Shown here: positions 42,557-51,231 of the stretch, piece after piece
Position numbering within the stretch: position 1 is the first letter of the stretch
How the letters are laid out: every line of letters begins with the position of its first letter
Origin: Streptomyces liliiviolaceus
GTDB taxonomy: Bacteria > Actinomycetota > Actinomycetes > Streptomycetales > Streptomycetaceae
DNA length: 64,000 bases
Assembly: GCF_018070025.1 (NCBI RefSeq)
Contig: NZ_JAGPYQ010000002.1
Location: forward strand, 62,001-126,000
Reading direction: 5' to 3'
The notes under the pieces: generated by a model
Told to the model about the DNA's origin: nothing
Databases searched by the model: none
The model's input: the letters and a program-made list of their open reading frames with translations, nothing else
Position numbers and translations under genes: made by a program

Positions 42557-44331
42557 CGTGTCGCTCCTTCCGCCACCGCGTCGGTGAGGTGGCTGACGGT
42601 CATGCGTGCGGTGAACATCGCCCCGTCGGGGGTGTTGGTCACCGAGATCTCTCCACCGTGACGCTCGCAGACCAGCCGGGTGAGCGCCAGGCCGATCCCG
42701 CGTTCGCCCTCCTGGGCGGCCTTGGTGGTGAAGCCGTGCGAGAAGACCTCCCGGGCGAGTTCGGGAGCGACGCCGGGACCCGAGTCGCGGACCACGATCT
42801 CCACGCTGGAGGCATCCTGCCGCAGTTCGACCTCGACCCAGGCCTCGTGGCCGTCGGGCCCCTCACGACCGTGGGGTCCCTCACGGCCATGGGGGTCACG
42901 GCCATGGGGATCACGGCCCGCCGCCGCGACGGACGCGGCGTCCACGGCGTTGTCGACGAGGTTGCCGACCACCGTCGCCACGTCGGCGGCGTCCTCCGGG
43001 GTGAGCCGGTCGAGGGCGGTCGCGTCCGAGATGCGCAGGCTGACCTTCCGTTCGGCGGCCAGGGAGGACTTCGCCATCAGCAGGGCGGCGACCGCGGTGT
43101 CGCGGACACGGCGGCTGAGGGTGACGTCCAGCGACTGGCGGCGCTGATTCAACCCCCTTATATAGCGCACGACTTCGTCCTGTTCACCGATCTGGATCAG
43201 CCCCGAGATGGTGTGCAGCTGGTTGGCGAACTCATGGGCCTGCGCGCGCAGCAGCTCCGAGGAGCTGCGGAAGGATCCGATCTCCCTCTCCAGCCGCGCC
43301 AGTTCGGTACGGTCCCGCAGCGTGGTGACCGAGCCGAGCGGGCGGCCGTCCTTGGTGACGGTCATCCGGTTCATCACCAGCACCCTGCCGTGCAGGACGA
43401 CGACCTCGTCGCGTTCCCCACCATCGTCCCCACCATCGTCACCGTCGCCGCGGTCGCCGCGGTCGCCGAGCCCGCTCCCCGGGCCCGCCGCGCCCTCCCG
43501 GTCCCCCGCCAGGACGTCCCGCAGTCGTCCCTCGATGCCGAGTTCGGTGAGGCTGCGGCCCACGCAGTCCGCGGGAAGGGCGAGCAGGCGCCGCGCCATG
43601 TCGTTGGCGAGCGTGAGCCGGTGCTGCGGGTCCAGGGCGATCACGCCCTCGGCGATCCCGTACAGCATCGCCTCCCGGTGCTCGGCGAGGCCGGCGATCT
43701 CGCGGGGTTCGAGGCCGAGCGTCTGCCGTTTGACGCGCCGGGCCAGCAGCCAGGAGCCGATCAGGCCGAGCCCGCTGGCGATGCCCAGATAGGCGAAGAG
43801 GTACGAGGACGCCCCGCTGAGGCGCTGCCACACCGTCGGGTCCGCCTCGCCGATCATCACCGTACCCAGCGGCTGTCCGAGGTTCTCCTGCGTCGCGCCG
43901 AGGACCGGCACCTGGGCCACGAGTTCGTGGCTGCCGTCCAGCGTCATCGGTCCGGACCAGCCGCGCCCCTCGGAGACCCCCTCGCCGAGGGGGAGCCGGC
44001 CGCCGACCGCCGTGGGATCGGTGGAGCTGACGATCCGGCCTTCGGCGTCGGCGACCGTCACCGAGGTGACCCCGGACTGGGTCTGTGTGGAGTTCACCAG
44101 CGGGGCGAGGGCCTGCTGCGGCGCGGGCTGCATCAGCTGGCTGCGGGTCAGGGGGTTCGCGGCCAGCTGCTCGGCGAGGGCCATGACCCGGCGGCCCTCG
44201 ACGCGGGTGAAGGTCAGCTCCGACTGTCTGAGGGAGAGTGCCGCGACGGCCACCAGCACCACCACGACGATGCCGAGCTGCAGCACCAGCATCTCGCCCG
44301 CGAGGGTCTGGCGACGGAAGGCGGCGACCAC
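42553..44331 (-). CDS. Sensor histidine kinase of the CitA/DcuS family
   Basis: A 592-residue membrane kinase. Helix 1 MLVLQLGIVVVVLVAVAAL, periplasmic-type PAS sensor (about 45-180, including VTVADAEGRIVSSTDPTAVGG), helix 2 SYLFAYLGIASGLGLIGSWL, a cytosolic PAS (ALDPQHRLTLANDMARRLL), then AQAHEFANQLHTISGLIQIG, the H box of this family. ATP-binding motifs are GNLVDNAVDAA, VVRDSGPGV and GERGIGLALTRLVC. Two microsatellite-like inserts are odd: a Gly/Asp run after the PAS (DRGDRGDGDDGG) and HGRDPHGREGPHGREGP in the ATPase domain. CitA-type kinases sense citrate or C4-dicarboxylates. GTG 44331 is a best guess; other starts are possible. Confidence 0.89.
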   Translation of the reverse strand: MVAAFRRQTLAGEMLVLQLGIVVVVLVAVAALSLRQSELTFTRVEGRRVMALAEQLAANPLTRSQLMQPAPQQALAPLVNSTQTQSGVTSVTVADAEGRIVSSTDPTAVGGRLPLGEGVSEGRGWSGPMTLDGSHELVAQVPVLGATQENLGQPLGTVMIGEADPTVWQRLSGASSYLFAYLGIASGLGLIGSWLLARRVKRQTLGLEPREIAGLAEHREAMLYGIAEGVIALDPQHRLTLANDMARRLLALPADCVGRSLTELGIEGRLRDVLAGDREGAAGPGSGLGDRGDRGDGDDGGDDGGERDEVVVLHGRVLVMNRMTVTKDGRPLGSVTTLRDRTELARLEREIGSFRSSSELLRAQAHEFANQLHTISGLIQIGEQDEVVRYIRGLNQRRQSLDVTLSRRVRDTAVAALLMAKSSLAAERKVSLRISDATALDRLTPEDAADVATVVGNLVDNAVDAASVAAAGRDPHGRDPHGREGPHGREGPDGHEAWVEVELRQDASSVEIVVRDSGPGVAPELAREVFSHGFTTKAAQEGERGIGLALTRLVCERHGGEISVTNTPDGAMFTARMTVSHLTDAVAEGATR

Positions 44332-44351
44332 GACGGACTCAATCTCTCGTG

Positions 44352-44410
44352 CTGAACGGCGCTGACACGGCACTGACACGGCACTGAACGGCTCGGCTCG
44401 GCTCGGCTGC
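44352..44410. repeat. Short tandem repeats upstream of the citA-type kinase
   Basis: CTGACACGGCA appears twice, flanked by CTGAACGGCG and CTGAACGGCT, followed by GGCTC repeated three to four times. They lie in the 307-bp divergent gap between the kinase and tctC (44332-44638). Confidence 0.55.
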
Positions 44411-44563
44411 CGGGTCGCACCATCATGGCGTCCGCCGACGGCCGGGAAAAGGGAGAGGACCGGGGCTGACACAAAGACCACAACCTCCGTTGGTTCCGCA
44501 AGAGAGACAGACTCCCGGCGCACGGGCAGGATGTGGCCCACGTCACCCTCCCCCCCCATTCCA

Positions 44564-44604
44564 GGGCGTCCCCGTATCCCCCCGGCTCCAGTACGGGGAC
44601 GCCC
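44564..44604. promoter_or_regulatory. Perfect 13-bp inverted repeat upstream of tctC
   Basis: GGGCGTCCCCGTA (44564-44576) and TACGGGGACGCCC (44592-44604) are perfect inverted copies separated by 15 bases, ending 34 bp before the tctC start. This could be the operator of the adjacent response regulator or a leader hairpin. Confidence 0.55.
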
Positions 44605-44638
44605 CTCCCCCGCATCTCATGTACAGGTGGTGGAATCC

Positions 44639-45622
44639 GTGCGCCTGAGCACTCCCCTCGCCCTGTTCGGGGCCGCCGTGCTCGTGCTCGTGGGACCTCC
44701 GCTGCTCACCACGGGCAGTGGTGCCGAGACCGGCACCCAGATTCCCGGTCTGCGCTTCATGGTCCCCAACACGCCCGGCGGCGGCTACGACATCACCGCC
44801 CGTACGGCGGCGAAGAACGCCGAGGACGCCGAACTCACCCACAACATCGAGGTGTTCAACCTGCCGGGCGCCGGTGGCACCGTCGGGCTGAGCCGGCTGG
44901 TGAGCGAGCACGGCAACGGCAAGCTCGCCATGTCGATGGGTCTCGGTGTGGTGGGCGCGGTGCGCTCCAACGACGCGCCCAAGACCCTCGCAGACACCAC
45001 CCCGATCGCCCGGCTCACCGAGGAGCAGGACGTCGTCGTGGTCTCCAAGGACTCCCCGTACGAGTCGGTCGAGCAGCTGGTGGGCGCCTGGAAGGCGAAT
45101 CCCGGCAAGCTGCCCGTGGGCGGCGGTTCCTCGCCCGGCGGGCCCGACCATCTCGCGCCGATGCTGATGGCGAAGGCCGCGGGGATCGCCCCGAAGGACG
45201 TCAACTACATCCCCTTCGACGGCGGCGGCGAGCTGCTCGCGTCGATCCTCGGCAACAAGGTCGCCTTCGGGGTGTCCGGCGTCGGCGAGTACCTCGACCA
45301 GATCAAGGCAGGCGAGCTGCGGGTGCTCGCGGTCACCGGACCCGAGCGGGTCGACGAGCTGGACGCGCCCACCCTGAAGGAGTCCGGCTACGACGTGGAC
45401 TTCACCAACTGGCGCGGCATCGTGGCCCCGCCGGGCCTGTCCGACGCCGAACGCGACAAGCTCGTACGCCTCGTCCAGGAGCTGCACGACTCACCCGAGT
45501 GGCAGAAGTCCCTGGAGACCAACGGCTGGGACGACGCCTTCCTGACCGGTGCGAAGTTCGGCGACTTCCTGGACGCCCAGGACAAGCGCGTGGTGTCCGT
45601 GCTGAAGGAGCTGGGACTGTGA
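44639..45622 (+). CDS. tctC: Tripartite tricarboxylate transporter, substrate-binding protein
   Basis: Captures citrate or a related carboxylate outside the membrane and delivers it to TctAB. The 327-residue protein begins with a signal-like helix (VRLSTPLALFGAAVLVLVGP) without an obvious lipobox cysteine. The mature part shows the TctC/Bug pattern: LRFMVPNTPGGGYDITARTA, FNLPGAGGTVGLSRL, FGVSGVGEYLDQIKAGELRV and WRGIVAPPGLSDAERDKL. GTG 44639 is chosen at the signal peptide start; GTG 44627/44630 are alternatives. Its stop overlaps tctB (GTGA). A CitA-type two-component system is divergent. Confidence 0.9.
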   Translation: MRLSTPLALFGAAVLVLVGPPLLTTGSGAETGTQIPGLRFMVPNTPGGGYDITARTAAKNAEDAELTHNIEVFNLPGAGGTVGLSRLVSEHGNGKLAMSMGLGVVGAVRSNDAPKTLADTTPIARLTEEQDVVVVSKDSPYESVEQLVGAWKANPGKLPVGGGSSPGGPDHLAPMLMAKAAGIAPKDVNYIPFDGGGELLASILGNKVAFGVSGVGEYLDQIKAGELRVLAVTGPERVDELDAPTLKESGYDVDFTNWRGIVAPPGLSDAERDKLVRLVQELHDSPEWQKSLETNGWDDAFLTGAKFGDFLDAQDKRVVSVLKELGL

Positions 45623-46185
45623 CGACGCAGACCACCGACGTCCCCGGGACGCCGCCCACCCCGCCGACACCCCCGACGTCCTCGGACACGCGCCGCGCCT
45701 GGCTGCGGGAGCACTCCGAACTCGGCGTCTGCGTCCTGCTGCTGGCGCTGGGCGTGCTCGTGCTGACCGACGCGCTCACGATGGACGTCGACATCACCCA
45801 GCGCGGCCCCGTCGGACCGAAGACCGTCCCGATCGTGGTCGGCGTCGGGCTGCTCGTGATCGCCGCGCTGCTCGCCGTCGACGTCCTGCGCGGCGGCCAC
45901 GGCGAGGCGGAGGGCGGCGAGGACGTCGACCTGTCCGAACCGGCCGACTGGCGTACGGTGCTGCTGCTCGCCGGGGTGTTCCTCGGCTCGGCCGTCCTCA
46001 TCGAACCGCTGGGCTTCCCCGTCGCGGGCGCCCTCCTCTTCTGGGGCGCCGCCTTCGCGCTGGGCAGCCGCCGGCTCGACAAGGACCCGCTGATCGCGGC
46101 TGTCCTCTCCCTGATCACGTACGCCGTCTTCAACAATCTGCTCGGGGTACCGCTGCCGGGCGGCCCGCTGATGGGAGTGCTGTGA
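45619..46185 (+). CDS. tctB: Tripartite tricarboxylate transporter, small membrane subunit
   Basis: A 188-residue four-helix membrane protein: [60 protein letters not shown] and [20 protein letters not shown] are the four segments. [13 protein letters not shown] is the conserved TctB loop (usually GxGPxxxP). A Pro/Thr-rich cytosolic head ([15 protein letters not shown]) precedes helix 1. GTG 45619 overlaps the tctC stop by four bases, and the stop is one base before tctA, so the three are co-translated. Confidence 0.88.
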   Translation: MTTQTTDVPGTPPTPPTPPTSSDTRRAWLREHSELGVCVLLLALGVLVLTDALTMDVDITQRGPVGPKTVPIVVGVGLLVIAALLAVDVLRGGHGEAEGGEDVDLSEPADWRTVLLLAGVFLGSAVLIEPLGFPVAGALLFWGAAFALGSRRLDKDPLIAAVLSLITYAVFNNLLGVPLPGGPLMGVL

Positions 46186-46186
46186 C

Positions 46187-47695
46187 ATGGACGCCCTCAA
46201 CTCCCTGATGGACGGCTTCGGTACGGCCCTCACACCGGTCAATCTGCTGTGGGCCGCCCTCGGTGTGCTGCTCGGCACCGCCATCGGTGTGCTGCCCGGC
46301 ATCGGGCCCGCGATGGCCGTGGCCCTGCTGCTGCCGGTGACGTACGGACTCGAACCGATCGGCGCGTTCATCATGTTCGCGGGGATCTACTACGGGGCGA
46401 TGTTCGGCGGTTCGACCACCTCGATCCTGCTCAACACGCCCGGTGAGAGCGCCGCCGTGGTCGCGGCCATGGAGGGCAACCCGATGGCGAAGGCGGGGCG
46501 GGGCGCGCAGGCGCTCGCGGCCGCCGCCATCGGCCACTTCGCGGGCGGCCTGATCGGTACGCTCCTGCTGGTCGCGCTCGCCCCGACGGTCGCGGACCTG
46601 GCGGTGGACATCGGCGCGCCGGACTACTTCGCCATCATGGTCCTGGCGTTCATCGCGGTGACGTCGGTGCTGGGCTCGTCCCGGATCAGAGGGCTCGCGT
46701 CCCTGCTCATCGGCCTGACCCTGGGCCTGGTGGGCCTGGACCAGATGACCGGCCAGCAGCGCCTCACGTTCGGGTCGCTGCAACTGGCTGACGGCATCGA
46801 CGTGGTGATCGTGGCGGTCGGCCTGTTCGCGATCGGCGAGGCCCTGTGGGTGGCGGCTCATCTGCGGCGCAGCACGGGCAAGCCGATCCCGGTGGGCCGG
46901 CCCTGGCTGGGCCGCGACGACGTGCGACGGACCTGGAAGTCGTGGCTGCGCGGACCGCTGATCGGCTTCCCCTTCGGGGCGATCCCGGCGGGCGGCGCGG
47001 AGATCCCCACGTTCCTGTCGTACGCCACGGAGAAGCGGCTGTCGAAGCACAAGGACGACTGGGGCAAGGGCGCGATCGAGGGGGTGGCTGGGCCGGAGTC
47101 GGCGGCGTCGGCCTCCGCGGCGGGCACGCTGGTGTCCATGCTGACGCTCGGCCTGCCGACGACGGCGGTCGCGGCCGTGATGCTGGCGGCGTTCCAGCAG
47201 TACGGCATCCAGCCGGGCCCGCTCCTCTTCGAGCGCGAGCCGGACCTGGTGTGGGGCCTGATCGCCTCCCTCTTCGTCGGCATGGTCCTGCTGCTCGCCC
47301 TCAACCTCCCGCTGGCCCCGGTCTGGGCGAAACTGCTGCGCATCCCGCGCCCGTACCTGTACGCGGGAATCCTGTTCTTCGCGGCGGTCGGCGCGTACGC
47401 GGTCGGCGGCGAGGTCATCGACCTGGTGATCCTGCTGATCATCGGCCTGATCGGTTTCGGCATGCGGCGGTACGGTCTGCCGGTGCTGCCCGCCGTCATC
47501 GGCGTCATCCTCGGTCCCAACGCCGAGCAACAGCTCAGACGCGCCCTGCAGATCAGCGACGGCAGCGTGTCGGGGCTGGTCAACACGCCGTTCGCGGTGA
47601 CCGTGTACGCCGTGACGGCCCTGCTGCTGATCTGGCCCCTGCTGCGGAAACTCGCGGCCCGCGTCCGCGCGAGGCCTGAACCGGCCGCAAAGTAG
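46187..47695 (+). CDS. tctA: Tripartite tricarboxylate transporter, large permease subunit
   Basis: A 502-residue permease with about twelve helices that moves the carboxylate using an ion gradient. The family signatures are near perfect: [40 protein letters not shown] with TPGE, and in the second half [20 protein letters not shown] followed by [21 protein letters not shown] 46187 is one base after the tctB stop. No terminator hairpin with a T-tract follows; the 99 bp after it are the AT-richest stretch in the neighbourhood and should hold the next promoter. Confidence 0.95.
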   Translation: MDALNSLMDGFGTALTPVNLLWAALGVLLGTAIGVLPGIGPAMAVALLLPVTYGLEPIGAFIMFAGIYYGAMFGGSTTSILLNTPGESAAVVAAMEGNPMAKAGRGAQALAAAAIGHFAGGLIGTLLLVALAPTVADLAVDIGAPDYFAIMVLAFIAVTSVLGSSRIRGLASLLIGLTLGLVGLDQMTGQQRLTFGSLQLADGIDVVIVAVGLFAIGEALWVAAHLRRSTGKPIPVGRPWLGRDDVRRTWKSWLRGPLIGFPFGAIPAGGAEIPTFLSYATEKRLSKHKDDWGKGAIEGVAGPESAASASAAGTLVSMLTLGLPTTAVAAVMLAAFQQYGIQPGPLLFEREPDLVWGLIASLFVGMVLLLALNLPLAPVWAKLLRIPRPYLYAGILFFAAVGAYAVGGEVIDLVILLIIGLIGFGMRRYGLPVLPAVIGVILGPNAEQQLRRALQISDGSVSGLVNTPFAVTVYAVTALLLIWPLLRKLAARVRARPEPAAK

Positions 47696-47794
47696 TTGCC
47701 TTTTCTATGGCCATTGTCCGCTTTTACTATGTTTCATGCCTTCTGTCGCGGTGACCCGGACAGCACACCGGACCCAGAAGGAGGGTGCTGAAGG

Positions 47795-48634
47795 ATGATC
47801 ACCCAGGAGCAGATACCGGCAGTACTGGAACATCCCGTGTACGACGCCGAGGGCAGCAAGATCGGGGACGCCAGCCACGTCTTCTTCGACGATGCGACCG
47901 GCCGTCCGGAATGGGTCAGCATCAAGACCGGCTTCTTCGGCACCAGCGAGTCGTTCGTGCCGATCCGGGAAGCGGTCATGGTCGAGGACCACCTTGAGGT
48001 GCCCTACGCCAAGGGCATGGTCAAGGACGCACCCAACGTCGACGTCGACAGCGGCGGCCACCTGTCCGAGTCGGAGGAGGTCCGGCTGTACGAGCACTAC
48101 GGCATCGCCTGGGACGACGCGTGGCAGCAGGCGAACCAGCCCGGCGGAGGCGGCTGGGCCCACTCCGGCACGGCCGGCATGGCCGGGACGACCGGGACGG
48201 CCGCGGCCGCCGGCACCGCGGAGAGGGACATGGCCGCGCCCGAGGACGTGGCGATGACCCGGTCCGAGGAGCACATGCACGTCGGCGCCGAACGCTACGA
48301 GACGGGGCGGGCGCGACTGCGCAAGTACGTGGTGACGGAGGAGGTCACGCAGACGGTGCCCCTGCGTCACGAGGAGGTACGCGTCGTGCGCGAGCCGATC
48401 ACGGACGCGAACGTGGGCGACGCCATGTCGGGTGCGGAGATCTCCGAGGCCGAGCACGAGGTCACGCTGCACGCCGAACGTCCGATCGTGGAGACCGAGA
48501 CGGTTCCGGTGGAGCGGGTGCGGCTGAGCACCGAGGAGGTCACCGAGGAGGAGACCGTCACGGGTCAGGTCCGCAAGGAACGGATCACCGCCGACGGCAT
48601 CGAGGACGACGGCGAGGGCCGCCCGCGCCGGTAG
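47795..48634 (+). CDS. PRC-barrel and DUF2382 (YsnF-like) stress protein
   Basis: A 279-residue soluble protein. PRC-barrel at residues 1-80 (VLEHPVYDAEGSKIGDASHV, GRPEWVSIKTGFFGTSESFVPI), a Gly/Ala linker (110-150: GGGGWAHSGTAGMAGTTGTA), then DUF2382 (about 155-260: MHVGAERYETGRARLRKYVV, VRVVREPITDANVGDA, VETETVPVERVRLSTEEV). The same combination is found in stress-induced proteins such as YsnF. In Streptomyces such genes are often under osmotic-stress sigma factors, but I cannot point to a consensus here. AGGAGG lies upstream of ATG 47795. Function unproven. Confidence 0.87.
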   Translation: MITQEQIPAVLEHPVYDAEGSKIGDASHVFFDDATGRPEWVSIKTGFFGTSESFVPIREAVMVEDHLEVPYAKGMVKDAPNVDVDSGGHLSESEEVRLYEHYGIAWDDAWQQANQPGGGGWAHSGTAGMAGTTGTAAAAGTAERDMAAPEDVAMTRSEEHMHVGAERYETGRARLRKYVVTEEVTQTVPLRHEEVRVVREPITDANVGDAMSGAEISEAEHEVTLHAERPIVETETVPVERVRLSTEEVTEEETVTGQVRKERITADGIEDDGEGRPRR

Positions 48635-48715
48635 TGCGCACGCACCGCGCCGAAGGTCCGCACACGCACACCGCACACCGCCCTCCCGGCCATGGGCCGG
48701 CGGAGCCGGTCCGAG

Positions 48716-48752
48716 CCGCAGGTCCGAGCCCTTGACGGGTTCGGACCTGCGG
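48716..48752. terminator. Strong bidirectional terminator hairpin
   Basis: CCGCAGGTCCGA (48716-48727) pairs with TCGGACCTGCGG (48741-48752), and GCCC/CGGG extends the stem inward around a TTGA loop. It separates the converging stress-protein and carbonic anhydrase genes. Confidence 0.75.
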
Positions 48753-48785
48753 CCGCGTCGGCCGGGGCGACCGTCGTCGCGATTT

Positions 48786-49544
48786 TCAGCTGACGCCGTG
48801 CACGAGTTGCGTACTCAGTTCGTAGCGGGCACCGACGATCTTCAGCGCCCCCGAGTCCACCTTGGCGGCGAGATCGGGATCCGCCGCGAGCCGTGAGTGG
48901 ACGAGCCGTATGTTGGCGTCGATCGTCGCGTCGACGCGTGCGTCACCCTCCTCGGTGCGGTCGATGGCCGGGCTGATCTGGTCGGCCAGGTACTGGATGT
49001 GGCGGGGCAGTCGCGCCCCCGACTCGTCCGCCTCGACCGTCGCTTTCACGGCACCGCACGACTGGTGACCGAGCACCATGAGCAGCGGGATGCCCAGTTC
49101 GAGCACTCCGTAGGCGAGGCTGCCGAGCACGGCCTCGTCGAGAACCTGGCCCGCGCTGCGCACGGTCATCAGATCGCCGAGGCCCTGGTCGAAGACCAGC
49201 TCCGGGGGGACCCGGGAGTCGATGCAGCCGAGCAGGAGCGCGAAGGGGTGCTGACCGGTCGTCAGCGCCTGCCGGACGGCGGGTGACTCGTCGGGATGCT
49301 TCTCGCGGAAGGTGCGCCAGCGGCGGTTGCCCGCCGACAGCTCCCGCAGGGCCTCTTCGGCGGTGGTGGGCCGCTTGCGCGCGGCGGCGGGGGCCGCGGC
49401 AACCGCGGATCCGGCGCCGACGGTCAGTCCCGCTCCGAGAACCGCGGTCCCGGTGAGGGCGGCACGCAGGAGGGAGCGCCGGGCGGGGGTCGTCGCGTCG
49501 GCGCGTATGTCGGCGGGTATGTGAGGTGCTGGGTCAGAGATCAC
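48786..49544 (-). CDS. Exported beta-carbonic anhydrase
   Basis: Interconverts CO2 and bicarbonate. The 252-residue protein carries the beta-class zinc ligands C107 and D109 with R111 (GCIDSRVPPE), H160 and C163 (GHQSCGA). The N-terminus has a twin-arginine-like leader, PARRSLLRAALTGTAVLGAG, followed by VGAGSAVAAAPA, so the enzyme is probably exported folded with its zinc by the Tat pathway. That makes it extracytoplasmic, unlike most beta-class enzymes. GTG 49544 has TACGTT seven bases upstream. The neighbouring oxidoreductase is divergent across 198 bp. Confidence 0.9.
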   Translation of the reverse strand: MISDPAPHIPADIRADATTPARRSLLRAALTGTAVLGAGLTVGAGSAVAAAPAAARKRPTTAEEALRELSAGNRRWRTFREKHPDESPAVRQALTTGQHPFALLLGCIDSRVPPELVFDQGLGDLMTVRSAGQVLDEAVLGSLAYGVLELGIPLLMVLGHQSCGAVKATVEADESGARLPRHIQYLADQISPAIDRTEEGDARVDATIDANIRLVHSRLAADPDLAAKVDSGALKIVGARYELSTQLVHGVS

Positions 49545-49742
49545 GGAGGGGAACGTACGTCCGCCCCGCCGCCCCTCTGTTCGGGTTGCTCAATCCTGAG
49601 CGGCTGTTGGGCAGCTGTTGAACCGCTCTTGGTGATTCCGGGAGAAGCCGTTGAGGCTCCGGGCGAGCCGGGGGAACGCGGCGGTCGGCCGCGCACGGCA
49701 GAGTGGTGTCCACCGCACCGAACGGATAGGGAAGTTGATGTC

Positions 49743-50645
49743 ATGACCGACAAGCTCACTGTCAGTGTCCTGGGCACCGGGATCATGGGGGCCGCGATGG
49801 CCCGTAACCTCGCGCGTGCCGGGCACAGCGTCCGGGCCTGGAACCGCAGCCGGGACAAGGCCGAACCGCTCGCCGCCGACGGTGCGCACATCGCCGGGAC
49901 GCCCGCCGAGGCCGTGGAGGGCGCCGACGTCGTGCTGACCATGCTGTACGACGGGCCCGCCGCGCTCGACGTGATGCGGCAGGCCTCGCCGGCCCTGCGC
50001 GCGGGCACGTCGTGGATCCAGTCGACGACCGCGGGCCTCGACGGCGTCGGCCAACTGGCCGAATTCGCCCGCAAGAAAGGCCTCGCCTTCTACGACGCGC
50101 CCGTGCTCGGCACCCGACAGCCCGCCGAGGCCGGGCAGTTGCTCGTCCTCGCCGCGGGTCCGGTCGACGGCCGGGACACGGTGACACCGGTCTTCGACGC
50201 GGTCGGCGCCCGTACGGTGTGGACCGGGGAGGACGGGGCGGCGGGCAGCGCCACCCGGCTCAAGCTCGTCGCCAACAACTGGGTCATCGCCGCCACCAGC
50301 GCGACCGGCGAGACCCTCGCCCTGGCCAAGGCGCTCGGTGTGGAGCCGAGGAGTTTCTTCGACGCCATCGCCGGCGGCCCGCTCGACATGGGGTATCTGC
50401 ACGCCAAGAGCGCCCTCATCCTGGAGGACCGGCTGTCGCCCGCCGCCTTCGCCGTGTCCACCGCGGGCAAGGACGCCCGCCTCATCGTCGAGGCCGGTGA
50501 GCAGCACGGGGTCCGCCTCGATGTCGCCGCCGCGAGCGCGGAACGCTTCGAGCGGGCCGCGGCGCAGGGTCACGCGGACGAGGACATGGCTGCGGCCTAC
50601 TTCGCGAGCTTCGACGAGGGTTCCGGGGAGTCGACCACTCGGTAG
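49743..50645 (+). CDS. NAD(P)-dependent beta-hydroxyacid dehydrogenase family protein
   Basis: A 300-residue dehydrogenase of the 3-hydroxyisobutyrate/6-phosphogluconate family. The Rossmann motif is VSVLGTGIMGAAMARNLARA. STTAGLDGVGQLAEFARKKG and FYDAPVLGTRQPAEAGQLLV form the substrate loop. The catalytic lysine region reads RLKLVANNWVIAATSATGE, with K at the expected site. The substrate may be hydroxyisobutyrate, tartronate semialdehyde or a glyoxylate-type compound. ATG 49743 is used; the ATG five bases earlier is out of frame. Degenerate tandem repeats begin in its last codons. Confidence 0.87.
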   Translation: MTDKLTVSVLGTGIMGAAMARNLARAGHSVRAWNRSRDKAEPLAADGAHIAGTPAEAVEGADVVLTMLYDGPAALDVMRQASPALRAGTSWIQSTTAGLDGVGQLAEFARKKGLAFYDAPVLGTRQPAEAGQLLVLAAGPVDGRDTVTPVFDAVGARTVWTGEDGAAGSATRLKLVANNWVIAATSATGETLALAKALGVEPRSFFDAIAGGPLDMGYLHAKSALILEDRLSPAAFAVSTAGKDARLIVEAGEQHGVRLDVAAASAERFERAAAQGHADEDMAAAYFASFDEGSGESTTR

Positions 50646-50715
50646 GGGCACTTGGGTGGAGCACTCGGTAGGACCACCCGTTGGAACCACCTGGTAAGCA
50701 CCCGGTAGAAGCACG
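50634..50715. repeat. Degenerate tandem repeat after the dehydrogenase gene
   Basis: Variants of CAC-T/C-CGGTAG followed by GGGCAC, GACCAC or AAGCAC recur about every 16-24 bases (CACTCGGTAG twice, CACCTGGTAA, CACCCGGTAG). The first unit includes the end of the coding sequence; the rest fills the gap to the MarR gene. Confidence 0.5.
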
Positions 50716-50732
50716 ACCCCGGCGGGCGCCGG

Positions 50733-51146
50733 TCAGTCCCGCGAGTCTGACCCGCCCGCCAACATCCGCCCCAGCACGGCCCGTTGGAGCGGCAGCACCT
50801 CAGCGTGCAGGGCGCGCCCCTTGGCCGTGAGGGACACGCGGACGCCCCGCCGGTCCTCGGGACACATGCAGCGCTCCACGAGGCCGTCCTTCTCCAGGCG
50901 GCCGATCAGCCGGGACAGCGCGCTCTGGCTCAGATGCACCCGCTCGGCGATCTCCTGGACGCGGTAGGCGTTCCCGCCGTCCGCGGACGCGCCCGCGGCC
51001 AGTACGTCGAGGACCTCGAAGTCGCTGGCGCCCAGACCGTGTCGATGCAGGGCGCGGTCGAGTTCGCACAGCGTGCGCGCGTGCACCGCGAGGATGTCGC
51101 GCCATCGGTCCACGAGCTGCTGCTCGGGCTTCTCCACAGCCGCCAT
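50733..51146 (-). CDS. MarR-family transcriptional regulator
   Basis: A 137-residue dimeric winged-helix regulator. GASDFEVLDVLAAG precedes the recognition helix in YRVQEIAERVHLSQSALSRLIGRLEKDGLVER, followed by the wing CPEDRRGVRVSLTAKGRAL. ATG 51146 stands six bases after TAAGGT, giving a leaderless transcript. It is divergent from a drug-efflux-type MFS gene, and the palindrome at 51190-51203 is its probable operator, a common arrangement in which an inducer relieves repression of the pump. Confidence 0.92.
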   Translation of the reverse strand: MAAVEKPEQQLVDRWRDILAVHARTLCELDRALHRHGLGASDFEVLDVLAAGASADGGNAYRVQEIAERVHLSQSALSRLIGRLEKDGLVERCMCPEDRRGVRVSLTAKGRALHAEVLPLQRAVLGRMLAGGSDSRD

Positions 51147-51189
51147 GGCCGCACCTTAGCAAGGGCGTGACTTTGTTGCATTGGAATTA

Positions 51190-51203
51190 AATGCAGCTGC
51201 ATT
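51190..51203. promoter_or_regulatory. Perfect palindrome in the marR-MFS divergent promoter
   Basis: AATGCAGCTGCATT is a perfect 14-bp palindrome. GAATGCATGCGCAT (51204-51217) and TTGCATTGGAATT (51177-51189) are partial copies on either side. The MFS -10 box TACTGT (51219-51224) is adjacent, so a bound MarR dimer would block it. Confidence 0.72.
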
Positions 51204-51231
51204 GAATGCATGCGCATGTACTGTGACGCGC

